Origin: Paraburkholderia sp. C35
GTDB lineage: Bacteria; Pseudomonadota; Gammaproteobacteria; Burkholderiales; Burkholderiaceae
NCBI RefSeq assembly: GCF_003121405.1
Contig: NZ_QBUY01000034.1
Coordinates: 1-64,000, forward strand
Direction of reading: 5' to 3'
DNA: 64,000 nucleotides
Below are positions 26,253 to 35,010 of this stretch, piece after piece. A model generated the notes under the pieces. The model had not been told where the DNA came from, made no database searches, and saw only the letters and a list, made by a program, of their open reading frames with translations. The stretch's first letter is position 1. Each line of letters starts with the position of its first letter. The position numbers were made by a program, and so were the translations under genes.

Positions 26253-27364
26253 GCGCGCAGGTCTTCGCGCTCGTGGACGGGAACAATATGTATGTGTCAT
26301 GCGAGCGCGTGTTCCGTCCCGACCTCATCGGCAAGCCCGTGATCGTCCTGTCGAACAACGACGGGTGCGCGGTCGCTCGCTCCCAGGAGGCGAAAGACCT
26401 GAACGTCAAAATGGGTCAACCGTGGTTCCAGATCCGCCACCTGGCGGAGAGCCACGGGCTGATCGCCCTCTCGTCGAACTATGCGCTCTACGCCGACATG
26501 AGCAGCCGCATGATGGCGATCGCAGGTTCTTTTGCACCTCAACAAGAGATTTACAGCATCGACGAGACCTTTCTGGACTTCTCGAACCTCGCGCCGGCCG
26601 TGCCGAACCTCACCGTCTACGGTCATACCATCCGCGACCGCATCCTCGCGTGGATCGGGATTCCGACCTGCGTCGGAATCGGACCGACGAAGACGCTCGC
26701 GAAGCTCTCGAATCACATCGCGAAGAAGAACGTCGGCGGGCGCAACTGGGGTGGGGTGTGCGACCTGACCGCCCTGCCCGAGCCGGAGGTGGACGCCCTG
26801 CTCGCGCAGATTGCGGTTGGCGAGGTGTGGGGCGTCGGGCGCCGCCTGCGCGACCGCCTCACCGCCGACGGGATCAACACCGCGCTTGCTCTGAAGCGCG
26901 CGGACCCGACGTTCATCCGGTCGACCGTGTCCGTGGTGCTCGAACGCACGGTTCGCGAGTTGAACGGCGTCGTGTGCTACCCGCTCGAATGCGAGAGCCA
27001 GCCCCAAAAGCAGATCGTCTGCTCCCGGTCGTTCGGTGCGCCCGTGATGGCGTTCGATGACCTGGCGGTCGCGCTCCGGGACTTCGCCGCCACCGCCGCC
27101 GGGCGGATGCGCAAGCAAAACCTGAAAGCCGGCGTCATGCTGGTCGAGTTGCAGGCGGAAGGGGTCGTGCAGGAGGACCTGTTCGCCCCGACGTCCAGCA
27201 AACGGGACCGGCTGATGGCTGCGCTGGACGCCGTGAACGACCGATTCGGACGGAACACCGTTCGCGTGGGGAGCATCGAAGGTCACCAGGCGTGGCACAT
27301 GAGCCAAAACGCGAAGACGCCGAGCTACACGACGGACTGGGGAGACCTGCCGGTGGTGCGGTGA
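26249..27364 (+). CDS. umuC: UmuC-like Y-family DNA polymerase with internal deletion
   Basis: A protein of 371 residues, against about 420 for normal UmuC. Palm residues Asp10 (FALVDGNNMYVSCE) and Asp105-Glu106 (YSIDETFLDF) are present, as are the helix-hairpin-helix region (EVWGVGRRL) and the C-terminal DUF4113 region ending TTDWGDLPVV. Between residues 292 and 293 about 55 residues of the usual little-finger domain are missing: the text passes directly from GRMRKQN to KAGVMLVEL. The reading frame is kept. The GTG start overlaps the umuD stop (GTGA). Polymerase activity or DNA binding may be altered. Confidence 0.88.
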   Translation: MSAQVFALVDGNNMYVSCERVFRPDLIGKPVIVLSNNDGCAVARSQEAKDLNVKMGQPWFQIRHLAESHGLIALSSNYALYADMSSRMMAIAGSFAPQQEIYSIDETFLDFSNLAPAVPNLTVYGHTIRDRILAWIGIPTCVGIGPTKTLAKLSNHIAKKNVGGRNWGGVCDLTALPEPEVDALLAQIAVGEVWGVGRRLRDRLTADGINTALALKRADPTFIRSTVSVVLERTVRELNGVVCYPLECESQPQKQIVCSRSFGAPVMAFDDLAVALRDFAATAAGRMRKQNLKAGVMLVELQAEGVVQEDLFAPTSSKRDRLMAALDAVNDRFGRNTVRVGSIEGHQAWHMSQNAKTPSYTTDWGDLPVVR

Positions 27365-27496
27365 TGCCCTCTTGAAAGTCGTCGCATGCAGGATTCGATC
27401 TGCTATATTTTTTTAGCAAACGGGGCGGACAGTATGCGTTTTGGGCAAGCGCTTGCCTCGGGACCACACGACAAAAACGATTTCCGAGGAGCACGC

Positions 27497-27898
27497 ATGT
27501 TCACGGGGCAATACCGAGACATGGCGCAGGCGTTTCACAGCCGCGCGCCCAACACGTTCAAGGCGTTTCAGCACCTTCAGATGGCGTTCGACGACGGTGC
27601 GAAGCACATCGGACGGAACAACAAAACGCTTTTCGGGCGTGACAAGGGGCGCATGGCGTTCGAGAAGATTCGCACCAACCTGGGACGCTCGATCATCGCC
27701 ATGCGTGCCGACGGGCTCCTCGTGCCAAGGGCGACGACGGCGCAGGTGCGCGAGGTTCTACGCACCGAACTCCAAGCCTTCTGCCAAATGACGCCCGCGT
27801 GGGATCGTGCCTCCACCTTCATCGCTCTGTTCTTCGACGGGGAGGATTCACCCATCCAGGAAATGCTCGAGGATCAACTCGAGATCAATCCGGGCTAA
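27497..27898 (+). CDS. Hypothetical helical protein
   Basis: A protein of 133 residues, largely helical, with no recognised family. GAGGAGC precedes the ATG at 27497, favouring it over an in-frame upstream start. A TATATT -10 lies about 90 bases upstream near 27403, but its -35 is poor. It is convergent with the UPF0489 gene. Confidence 0.65.
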   Translation: MFTGQYRDMAQAFHSRAPNTFKAFQHLQMAFDDGAKHIGRNNKTLFGRDKGRMAFEKIRTNLGRSIIAMRADGLLVPRATTAQVREVLRTELQAFCQMTPAWDRASTFIALFFDGEDSPIQEMLEDQLEINPG

Positions 27899-27913
27899 AC
27901 ACGATCGCGGCGC

Positions 27914-28699
27914 TCAGGTCATGGCGGTCACGATGTGCTGCTGCATCCGATCGAGGAGCGAATCCGCGGTGATTTTTGATCGCCCAAGCCGCAGTTCCCG
28001 GACGCACTCCGGTTCGGTCGCGATCGTGATCGCCAGCGCGTTTTGCACGAGCCGGTAGAAGGTCGTCGGGTCGTCCGGCTCGATCGCTTTCTCCGTGTGG
28101 AAGTAGTCCAGGTCGATGTCGAGGATGTAGGGCTCCGCTTCGGGACCCAGCACCCCGTCCGCCTGCGCCATGCGGGTCAGCGTCGCCAGTTCGTGGTCGA
28201 GGTAGGTGGATTCGAGCACCCCATCGTAGCGTGCCCGCACGCAACGATCGTTGTGGATAGGTTTTTTGCAGTCGATGGCGTCGCATCCCCCGTAGGTGCC
28301 GTAGACCTCGGCGTCCGCGATGTTGTCGGTCTGAAGGTTCACGACGAACGCGCGCGACAGGATCTTCGCCTGGACCGCGGTTCGGATGTGCTCGTCGTGC
28401 TTGAGATCGTCAATGGCCGCCATGACGGTGGCCTCGACCTTCCAGTCGATCGCTTTGATCATCCCGGGTAACAGCGCGTCTGTCGCCGCGGTGTTTCGGT
28501 CGCCGCCGTGCGGGTGGACCGTCCAATATCGATGGTCGTCGAAAGGCGCTTCCAGATCGGTGTGGTGGTCGAGCGTGATCAGCGCCGGTACGATTGCCGG
28601 ATTGTTGCGCCGAACCTCCGCCCAGCCTTGCAGGACGTGGTGGTGCTTTTCGACAATGTAGACGTCCTTGCCGGCGATCTTGAGTTGCTGCTGAGCCAT
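27914..28699 (-). CDS. UPF0489 (arginase/deacetylase-like) protein
   Basis: A protein of 261 residues matching the UPF0489 pattern: an early VYIVEKHHHVLQGWAEVRR, then ALITLDHHTDLEAPF, which supplies metal-type His/Asp residues, and later YILDIDLDYFHT. The family is thought to share the arginase/histone-deacetylase fold, but its substrate is unknown. The ATG at 28699 is the natural start. The gene is unusual plasmid cargo and sits between umuDC and the ankyrin genes. Confidence 0.75.
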   Translation of the reverse strand: MAQQQLKIAGKDVYIVEKHHHVLQGWAEVRRNNPAIVPALITLDHHTDLEAPFDDHRYWTVHPHGGDRNTAATDALLPGMIKAIDWKVEATVMAAIDDLKHDEHIRTAVQAKILSRAFVVNLQTDNIADAEVYGTYGGCDAIDCKKPIHNDRCVRARYDGVLESTYLDHELATLTRMAQADGVLGPEAEPYILDIDLDYFHTEKAIEPDDPTTFYRLVQNALAITIATEPECVRELRLGRSKITADSLLDRMQQHIVTAMT

Positions 28700-28747
28700 G
28701 GTGCGATGCGCGTGTGCGTGGGGGCATCAGCATACAACGCCGCGGTG

Positions 28748-28814
28748 CAAAACACCCCCGCTGGGAGCAGGGGCGGTCGCTGACGCCTGCGTTGCGAAGC
28801 GCGGGGGATCACAA
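28748..28814 (-). terminator. Repeated 3' hairpin region after an ankyrin gene, copy 1
   Basis: About 65 bases following the ankyrin stop at 28809 are nearly identical to 29661-29726. They contain a CCCCCGCT / AGCaGGGG hairpin followed on the minus strand by TGTTTTG, a likely terminator. The shared tails point to gene duplication. Confidence 0.6.
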
Positions 28815-29582
28815 CCGATGCCGCACGCGCGCGACCGGTGCCGGCGTGTGGGCAGGTGCCTGAGCCTGCTCGGTGTCGATCGCCGCGCGCAGTGCCTGCT
28901 GCTCACGCTCCACGATGGTTTTGTGGACGAGGTTCACGCAGTTCCGGACCCTCTCCGTCGCCTCGAACTCGCCACGGTGTTCGGTTACAGGCATCGGTGT
29001 TGCCAGGCGGTCTTCTGCGTGCTGCCATGCCGGCCCCTGCCTGGTCAGTTCCAGATCCGCGTTCCGTTTGATCAGGAGTTGTGCGCTCGGTAGTTGACCA
29101 TCGCGAACGGCGATCGCCAACGCGGTGTTCCCATCCTTGTCCAGCGCGTCCACGGGTGCCCCATAGTCCAGCAAGGTGCCGATGTTCGTCTCGGACCCCT
29201 GCGCCGCCGCGTGGTGAAGGGGCGTGCGCCCGTGCTCGTCCAACCCCCGTGGTCGCGCGTCAGCACCGTGTTCGAGGAGGAGTTTCAGGTTTTCCTCGTG
29301 GTTCAAGAGCGCTGCCACGTCAACCACTGAGCCCCGGTGTCCGCATCGATTCGGGTCGTGCCCAGCCTCGAGCAGCGCGCGGGTACTGTCGGGGTCCTCC
29401 ATCCCCACGGCGACATGGAGCAGACCTTCATGGTCCCAGTTTCGCGCATTTTTCACGGCGTCCGCGCCGTGTTGCTGGGTGACGGCGAGAAGGTCCGCGC
29501 GGAAGTCTGCAGGATCTCGCCGTTCCGGGTGGTTGTAGAACAGGGTGTCGAAAATCTCGCGGTCAAAAAAGGGTTCCCGCAT
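28809..29582 (-). CDS. Ankyrin-repeat protein with RxRxRL-type tail (257 residues)
   Basis: Five or so ankyrin repeats are visible, such as GLLHVAVGMEDPDSTRALLE and GRTPLHHAAAQGSETNIGTL. The C-terminus has the shared EQQALRAAIDTEQAQ segment, a Pro/Ala spacer and the tail VARVRHRL. GAGGAGG precedes the ATG at 29582. The promoter at 29620-29647 has a palindrome exactly at its expected start site. It is a candidate secreted effector. Confidence 0.85.
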   Translation of the reverse strand: MREPFFDREIFDTLFYNHPERRDPADFRADLLAVTQQHGADAVKNARNWDHEGLLHVAVGMEDPDSTRALLEAGHDPNRCGHRGSVVDVAALLNHEENLKLLLEHGADARPRGLDEHGRTPLHHAAAQGSETNIGTLLDYGAPVDALDKDGNTALAIAVRDGQLPSAQLLIKRNADLELTRQGPAWQHAEDRLATPMPVTEHRGEFEATERVRNCVNLVHKTIVEREQQALRAAIDTEQAQAPAHTPAPVARVRHRL

Positions 29583-29603
29583 AGCGCCTCCTCGTGGGAT
29601 GTT

Positions 29604-29647
29604 GGGTGCAACGCAACCCAGGTTACGAGATCCATCGCCCGCGTCAA
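29604..29647 (-). promoter_or_regulatory. Promoter with palindrome over the transcription start
   Basis: On the minus strand TTGACG (29642-29647), 16 bases, TAACCT (29620-29625), then at once the palindrome GGGTTGCGTTGCACCC (29604-29619). This placement would suit a repressor. Confidence 0.65.
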
Positions 29648-29660
29648 CCGAGCCCAAAAG

Positions 29661-29726
29661 CAAAACCCCCGCTGGGGAGCGGGGGCGGTCGCTGACGCCT
29701 GCGTCGCGAAGCGCGGGGGATCACAA
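29661..29726 (-). terminator. Repeated 3' hairpin region after an ankyrin gene, copy 2
   Basis: Downstream of the ankyrin stop at 29721. It has a perfect CCCCCGCT-GGGG-AGCGGGGG stem followed by TTTTG on the minus strand, and is nearly identical to 28748-28814. Confidence 0.7.
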
Positions 29727-30398
29727 GCGCTGCCGCACGCGCGGTGCCGGTGCCTTCGTCGGTTCGGCACCCGGGATCTCGATACCGAGCGCCCGGTCCG
29801 CCTCGGCCCGCAGCACGGATTGCTCGTACCTCACGCGCCGCTCGTTGTCCCGATCGTTGATCGCGGTCTGGACCTTCTGCGACGCCTCCGACGTTCCGTG
29901 GAGCAGCGATGCGTAGCTCTCCCGGTACGTGAGCCGGTCGGTCGGAAGATGGTTGTTCTGGTCCCGGATCGCCGGGTCGGCGCCCTGGTTGATCATGAAC
30001 TGCAGGGTGTGGTCCTCCTGCCCCTGGTACGCCGCCCAGTGCAGCGGGGTCATGCCGTTCGCGTCGGGATGATTCAGCGCGTCCGCGCTCGCCCCCCGGA
30101 GCATGTAGAGCAGCGTATCCCTGCCCTCGTCCGTGCTCGCAGCGATGTCGATCGGGGACCGCCCGTCGCGATCCCGCAGGTTCGGGTCCGCGCCTGCCAC
30201 GACCAGCATGTCCGTCGCGCTGCAGTGGCCATGCTCCGCCGCGATGTGCAACGGCGTCCGGCCGCGGTAGTCCCGAGCGCTGAGGTCCGCGCCCCGGTCG
30301 ATCCAGTGCTCGGTCCAGTAAATGGTGTCGTCGCTGGGCTTCTCGCGCAACGTGTAAAAGAGTTGCAGGGTCTCGTGCGAGCGTTTGTCCTTGCTCAT
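29721..30398 (-). CDS. Ankyrin-repeat protein with RxRxRL-type tail (225 residues)
   Basis: Three clear ankyrin repeats: GRTPLHIAAEHGHCSATDML, GRSPIDIAASTDEGRDTLLY and GMTPLHWAAYQGQEDHTLQF. The C-terminal helix is rich in Arg, Glu and Ala, and the protein ends APAPRVRQRL. The start at 30398 (ATG with a weak GGGAGA site) is the only reasonable one. A TTGACA about 190 bases upstream is a possible but weak promoter. It is adjacent to and similar to the 257-residue ankyrin protein. Confidence 0.84.
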   Translation of the reverse strand: MSKDKRSHETLQLFYTLREKPSDDTIYWTEHWIDRGADLSARDYRGRTPLHIAAEHGHCSATDMLVVAGADPNLRDRDGRSPIDIAASTDEGRDTLLYMLRGASADALNHPDANGMTPLHWAAYQGQEDHTLQFMINQGADPAIRDQNNHLPTDRLTYRESYASLLHGTSEASQKVQTAINDRDNERRVRYEQSVLRAEADRALGIEIPGAEPTKAPAPRVRQRL

Positions 30399-30625
30399 GT
30401 GGAATCTCCCATCAAAAAGAAGTTGAACGTGCCCGCCGTCGGATGACGACGGTGCTTACCCCGGACGGGGTGACGTGCTGCTTCCCGGATGGGATCTCGA
30501 TCGCTGCGGTCGTGAAGACGCCGCCCGATGGGGTGATCTTCTCGTACCGGGCGCGCGTGTCAAGATCTCAGTGCGCTCGCCTCGTCCGGTATATTTTCAG
30601 AACGCCATCACCGATTGACCTGCTT

Positions 30626-31378
30626 ATGCCGACCCTTGATGACGTCCGCTGGACGTTCTGCCTCGCCGACATCGAATCCACGGGCAACGCCCAGCGCGTG
30701 CGCGCCTTCCTTCGGGACGTGGTGGAACCCGCCCTTGCTGCGCTCGACGCCGACATCGAGCGCTGGGCCAACGAGACCGAAGGTGGGGCGCCCTTCGCCC
30801 ACCAGGACGCGAAAGAGCTACTGCGCTCCACGACCGAAGCGTTCTGCCTGGCGATCCATTCGCTGTTCGAGCGCCAGATCCGGCGATGGCTGGCCGGTTG
30901 TGTGTACGCCCTCGCCCACTCCAAAGAACGGATCGAGCGCGCGCAGGGCGGCAACCTGAACGCCATGAACGTCTTGCTGAACGAGGTGCGGGGCGTTCCG
31001 CTGAACGCGTTCGACAGTTACGCCGACCTGCAGCGGCTCCAACTCCTGGCGAACGCGTGCCGCCATGGGGACGGGGATTCCGCCGCCCGGCTCTACAAGC
31101 GTCACCCGGAGTTGTGGCCGGACTGGCCACCGCTGCCGATCATGTTGCCGGGGCAAACCGAGCCTTACGTGTACACCGGTCCGCCCACGTTCGACCGCAT
31201 CGTCGTGCCGCGACAATGGCTGCGCGATTTCGTGGATGCCGTCGCCTGGTTTTGGGAGGACGTAGAGGTCATCCACTGCAACAGCCTGCCCCGTCCCCAC
31301 ACGGGCGCCGACCACCGCCTGGCGGTTCTGCATCAGGCGCGCGCCGGCCGTCGGAAAACCGAGTTACATACGACGTGA
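30626..31378 (+). CDS. Hypothetical helical protein
   Basis: A protein of 250 residues, mostly helical, with a conserved-looking LANACRHGDGDSAARLYKRH followed by PELWPDWP. The central helices and this motif are reminiscent of HEPN-like folds but lack a clear R-x4-6-H in the usual place, so no function is assigned. The ATG at 30626 has no strong ribosome site. A TATATT -10 lies at 30590-30595. The next gene, with a HEPN motif, follows 56 bases later, and the two may be functionally linked. Confidence 0.65.
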   Translation: MPTLDDVRWTFCLADIESTGNAQRVRAFLRDVVEPALAALDADIERWANETEGGAPFAHQDAKELLRSTTEAFCLAIHSLFERQIRRWLAGCVYALAHSKERIERAQGGNLNAMNVLLNEVRGVPLNAFDSYADLQRLQLLANACRHGDGDSAARLYKRHPELWPDWPPLPIMLPGQTEPYVYTGPPTFDRIVVPRQWLRDFVDAVAWFWEDVEVIHCNSLPRPHTGADHRLAVLHQARAGRRKTELHTT

Positions 31379-31434
31379 TCAGCCCGCGCCCGTGCTAACG
31401 TCCTTCCGACGGAACAACATGAGGAGAGCGGGAT

Positions 31435-32148
31435 ATGGACGTCGGTTGGTTTTTGCACGAGCGGGTGCGATTCATCCGCCAACTTTACGAGCGCTCGTCC
31501 GTACCCTTCGTCGAACGGATGCGGATGATCCGGGACGAGGTGCCTCCTTTCGAGCCGCCTTACAGCGAGGACGGGGAGCCTCCCTTCCTTGAGGAATGGG
31601 GGATCGACGATCAGTCGCTGCACGTCCTCGGCTACGCGTGCGTGTCGATGCTGTCCGACACGTTGAAAGTCTTCTTCGCCACCTGGGACCGTTTGATCGG
31701 TCTGCCGCGCGACCCGCCGATCAAGAAAATCTTCAAAGACCGCGGGTTCGTCGCCGGCTACACCGCCCTGTTCGACGCGCGCTTGCGCGTGAAGCTCGCC
31801 GACAGCGGTGTGGACCTCGACCTGCTCGAGCAGATCGTGCTGCTGCGGAACCGGGTCCAGCATCAGGAGCACCTGTCGCTGATGCGACCGAGCCATTCGG
31901 AAGCCGACCTCGCAAAGATGGCCAAGCCGTATTTCCTCGACGATCACGAACGGCAAAGCCTTGCGGAAAACGGTGGTGACCGGGAGACCGCTTGGTTGAT
32001 GGCGCCCAGCGTGTCGGTCACCGGTGAGCAGTTGATGGGTGTCCTGGACGCTGTGGACCGGCTGGCCGACTGGATGGACACCGCTCTCGAACCGTTCCGC
32101 TACGGGCGCGGTCAGCGCTTCGACCCGGTGGTGCCAGAAGCCACCTGA
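31435..32148 (+). CDS. HEPN-motif protein
   Basis: A protein of 237 residues, helical and acidic. Arg138-Asn-Arg-Val-Gln-His143 in a helix (LEQIVLLRNRVQHQEHLSL) fits the R-x4-6-H HEPN ribonuclease signature, and the polar residue after Arg is typical. GAGGAGAG precedes the ATG at 31435. It could be the toxin-like partner of the gene before it. This is an inference from one motif plus helical context. Confidence 0.6.
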   Translation: MDVGWFLHERVRFIRQLYERSSVPFVERMRMIRDEVPPFEPPYSEDGEPPFLEEWGIDDQSLHVLGYACVSMLSDTLKVFFATWDRLIGLPRDPPIKKIFKDRGFVAGYTALFDARLRVKLADSGVDLDLLEQIVLLRNRVQHQEHLSLMRPSHSEADLAKMAKPYFLDDHERQSLAENGGDRETAWLMAPSVSVTGEQLMGVLDAVDRLADWMDTALEPFRYGRGQRFDPVVPEAT

Positions 32149-32248
32149 GCGGTTTGGACGGGGACGGCGCCGGGGTTGAGGTTTCCCGGGACCATGAAAA
32201 ACCCCCGCCGGGGGCGAGGGCACGCGCTGACGCCGGTGGCGCGGAGCG

Positions 32249-33760
32249 CTAAAGCCGAGCCCGCATCCTCGGACGGAGCGGTTCGGCGTGCGCCTGCCCC
32301 TGCTCCGCGGCCATCGCCTGCCGCGCTTCGTCCACCGCTTGCCGCAGGGTCTCCGCGTCACGCGTGCGGACCATCTGCATCGCCAGGGTGTCGTGCCCCC
32401 CGTGCTGTTTCTCCATCGCCCGCCACATCGGGGTCGCCATCGTCGCCGCCGGCTGAGCACCGTTCGTCAGGAGCTTTTCCACGATCGCCGTGTCCTTGTC
32501 GTTCAGGCGAAGCGACAGCGCGGTGTTGCCCTGGTCGTTCAAGGTGTCAAGCCCTGCCGGGTCGCCACCGCGTTGCGCCATGCGACGCGCGCAGTTCACG
32601 TTGCCCGTGTAAGCCGCCATGAACTGCGCGGTGGGTCGAATCGTACCGAGGGACGGCGGGATCGGCATGACCTTCGCGTCATCGCAGACCGCCTGCGTGT
32701 CGGGACGCGCCCCGTAGTCGAGCAATCGGTCCAGGACCGCCGGATCGTGCTGGTCGGTCACTTTGTGCAGCGGGGACCATTCGCTCCTGCTCGAGGTCTT
32801 GGAGAGCGCGTTCGGGTCCGCCCCGTGGTCCATCAAGGTCTTGACGAACGCCACCGAATGCCCCCGCTCGACCGCGTACATGAGCGGGGTCGAGCCGTGC
32901 CCCATCGTCGTCTGCGCGGAGGCGCCCGCTTCCAGCAAGCGCGTCGCCAATGCGACGTCGCGTCGCTCGAGCGCAAGTTCAAAGGGACGCTTGTCCTCCC
33001 ACATGCCCCGCCCGTCCGGGTTGGCGCCAACCTCGATCAAGCACATCGCCCGGTACGTATCGCCGCTCTTGATCGCCGACTGCAACGGCGTGTTCCGCAT
33101 CTCCTCGACGTGGAGGTCGTGGTATCGGGAGGGTTCGCTCTTCGCGTGGACGCTTGGGTCCGCCCCGAGTTCCTTCGCCAGGACGTGCATCATGGTCTCG
33201 CTGTTCGCCTCGAAGAACGCATACCGCGTCGCCCCCACCGCCGGATCGTGCTGGTACGTGTTCGCCAGGTCCGCGTGCTTCCAGGACTGGCGCAAACCGT
33301 CGATGTCGTCGAGGTAGACTTGGTCGCGCAGGAGCATCGGGTTTTTGTCCAACGCCTGCGCGGAGGCTCCGGTGGGAACGGGGAGTCCCGGTTCCGCTTC
33401 GCATGCGTTCAACAGGTTGACGACCATGCCGTGCCGGACCGCCCGCGCCGCTCCCGGGTTCTGCTCGGGTTTCAGAGCCTCGTATCGGTCCCGCGCGATG
33501 TCCAGCGCGGTCTGCCCGTCGTCGTTGCGCGTGTCCGTCGCCACCCCCTGCCCGTGCACGAGGTCGTACACCGTGCGCGCGTCGTAACTGTTCTCGCCGG
33601 TCATCTGCGCTACCACACGGTGCAACACCGTGTTGCCGTTCTCGTCCAGGTCGTGAACGCCCCGCAAAGCCTCCTTATCAAGGTCTTGGCGCTGGGTGAT
33701 CGCCTGGTGCGCGAGGGGGAGCCGTTCAAGCTCCTCGCGGGTCTTCGGATGCTGGACCAT
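32249..33760 (-). CDS. Large ankyrin-repeat protein with RxRxRL-type tail (503 residues)
   Basis: Many ankyrin repeats run from about residue 30 to 430, for example GNTVLHRVVAQMTGENSYDA, GSTPLMYAVERGHSVAFVKT and WSPLHKVTDQHDPAVLDRLL. The C-terminus carries ETLRQAVDEARQAMAAEQ and ends RPRMRARL. The ATG at 33760 is used because GGAGGAGA lies just before it; an ATG four codons upstream contains that site. A dispersed palindrome lies 20 bases upstream. A candidate effector. Confidence 0.85.
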   Translation of the reverse strand: MVQHPKTREELERLPLAHQAITQRQDLDKEALRGVHDLDENGNTVLHRVVAQMTGENSYDARTVYDLVHGQGVATDTRNDDGQTALDIARDRYEALKPEQNPGAARAVRHGMVVNLLNACEAEPGLPVPTGASAQALDKNPMLLRDQVYLDDIDGLRQSWKHADLANTYQHDPAVGATRYAFFEANSETMMHVLAKELGADPSVHAKSEPSRYHDLHVEEMRNTPLQSAIKSGDTYRAMCLIEVGANPDGRGMWEDKRPFELALERRDVALATRLLEAGASAQTTMGHGSTPLMYAVERGHSVAFVKTLMDHGADPNALSKTSSRSEWSPLHKVTDQHDPAVLDRLLDYGARPDTQAVCDDAKVMPIPPSLGTIRPTAQFMAAYTGNVNCARRMAQRGGDPAGLDTLNDQGNTALSLRLNDKDTAIVEKLLTNGAQPAATMATPMWRAMEKQHGGHDTLAMQMVRTRDAETLRQAVDEARQAMAAEQGQAHAEPLRPRMRARL

Positions 33761-33779
33761 GGTCTCCTCCATGTGGATT

Positions 33780-33833
33780 CAGGTGCATCAGCACCTGGTG
33801 TGAACGGACAAAGGGCTGGGGACCGCCCAGCCC
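33780..33833 (-). promoter_or_regulatory. Palindrome and upstream terminator before the 503-residue ankyrin gene
   Basis: CAGGTG-CATCAG-CACCTG (33780-33797) lies 20 bases from the start. Immediately upstream, GGGCTGGG-GACCG-CCCAGCCC (33813-33833) terminates the previous gene on the minus strand and is followed by TTTG. The gap is too short for a normal promoter outside the palindrome. Confidence 0.6.
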
Positions 33834-33839
33834 AAACGG

Positions 33840-34823
33840 TTACAAACGCGGACGGTTGCGCACCGCGGGGCGAGCCTGGACAGGTTGTGCTTGCTCCACC
33901 TCGTCCGCCGCCTCCCGGAGCGCCTGGGTTTCCTGCTCAACGCGGAAGCGCAACACCTTGCCGGCCGCTTCCCGGACACGCGGGTTGTCGGAGTGCACGT
34001 AGCCGTGCCCGAAACGCTGCCAGTCGGGACTTCCCGTCAACGTCTCCACGTCCGCTCCCCGTTTGAGCAGGCGCTCGGCCGTTTCCGGTTGCCCCCGCCA
34101 AACCGCGGCATGGAGCGGGGTGTCGGGATTCGTTTCGCTGACCGGTTCGTTTGGTTTCGCGCCATAGTCCATCAGGACATCGACGACACCGGGCTGCGCG
34201 TCCACCACGTTGTACAACGGTGCGGCCCCGCCGCTGTGATGTTCTTGGGGATCAGCACCCGCGTCCAGGATCCGTTTGACCATGAGGGCGTCGCACCTTG
34301 CCGACACGGCCAGGTAAAGTGCCGGCATTTCTTGCCCCTCGGTCTGGACACGCGCGTTAGCGTCCAGCAGGTCGTTCGCCATGTCCGTGTACTTCGCCCC
34401 CTGGTTAATACGCCCGAGCGCCAGCATCAGCGGACGTTGACCATCGCCGATGTCGATATCCGCGCCGTGCGCCATCAGTCGGTCGAAAACCTCTTTCTTA
34501 CCCTGCCTGACCGCTGCCTGCAGAGGCGTGTCGAGCCGGTCTTCCCGTCGCACTCCGGTCACCGGATCCGCTCCACGCAGATCGTGCGGCGTTTCCTCCC
34601 GATAGGTCTGGTTCACGTCCGCCCCAGAGCCCACGAGCAGGGCCCCCATCGAGCCGGATTGCGCCTCGTGCAGCAGGTTGGAGGTCGGCATGGCGAAGCG
34701 TTCGAATGCGTCCTTCACCCGTTCGTGCTGATCGCGTTGCACCCATTCCAGAACGTCCTCCGGTTTCGGGGCATTTTGATCCCACGACGGTTTGCGGCGG
34801 TCCGGTACGATGATGTCAGTCAT
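33840..34823 (-). CDS. Ankyrin-repeat protein with RxRxRL-type tail (327 residues)
   Basis: Ankyrin repeats from about residue 60 to 260 (DTPLQAAVRQGKKEVFDRLM and DTPLHAAVWRGQPETAERLL). The C-terminal 28 residues, from ALREAADEVEQA to AVRNRPRL, are almost identical to those of the next ankyrin protein (35011-36066), and the two promoters are near-duplicates. This points to recent duplication with divergence of the repeat region. The start is ATG 34823. A candidate effector. Confidence 0.86.
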   Translation of the reverse strand: MTDIIVPDRRKPSWDQNAPKPEDVLEWVQRDQHERVKDAFERFAMPTSNLLHEAQSGSMGALLVGSGADVNQTYREETPHDLRGADPVTGVRREDRLDTPLQAAVRQGKKEVFDRLMAHGADIDIGDGQRPLMLALGRINQGAKYTDMANDLLDANARVQTEGQEMPALYLAVSARCDALMVKRILDAGADPQEHHSGGAAPLYNVVDAQPGVVDVLMDYGAKPNEPVSETNPDTPLHAAVWRGQPETAERLLKRGADVETLTGSPDWQRFGHGYVHSDNPRVREAAGKVLRFRVEQETQALREAADEVEQAQPVQARPAVRNRPRL

Positions 34824-34879
34824 GCTGGTGGTCTCCTGCGCCGTGGGCGCTGTTGTGGTGGGGAACTACTGCTCAACCC

Positions 34880-34967
34880 ACGTTACGAAACTGAACGGAT
34901 TCCACAAGGGGGAAACGAGAAAAGTAACGGAGGGTTACAACGTTTCACGACCAGGGTGTGTTGCACC
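34880..34967 (-). promoter_or_regulatory. Composite ankyrin promoter, copy 1
   Basis: On the minus strand, in order towards the gene: GGTG-TGTTG-CACC palindrome (34955-34967, given on the plus strand), GTAAC-GGAGG-GTTAC palindrome (34924-34938), -35 TTGTGG (34902-34907), 16 bases, -10 TAACGT (34880-34885). It is nearly identical to 36119-36206. Confidence 0.7.
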
Positions 34968-34983
34968 TGCCGATGACGAAGAA

Positions 34984-35005
34984 AGGGCTGGGTTTCCCCA
35001 GCCCT
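34984..35005 (-). terminator. Terminator of the 351-residue ankyrin gene
   Basis: AGGGCTGGG-TTT-CCCCAGCCCT directly past the stop at 35011, followed by TTCTTC on the minus strand. The same sequence recurs at 36223-36244. Confidence 0.75.
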
Positions 35006-35010
35006 GCCGA

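Noticed and set aside
28253..28262. Possible DnaA box (GTGGATAG)
   Set aside because: It lies inside the UPF0489 gene, far from the iterons, and does not match TTATCCACA fully.
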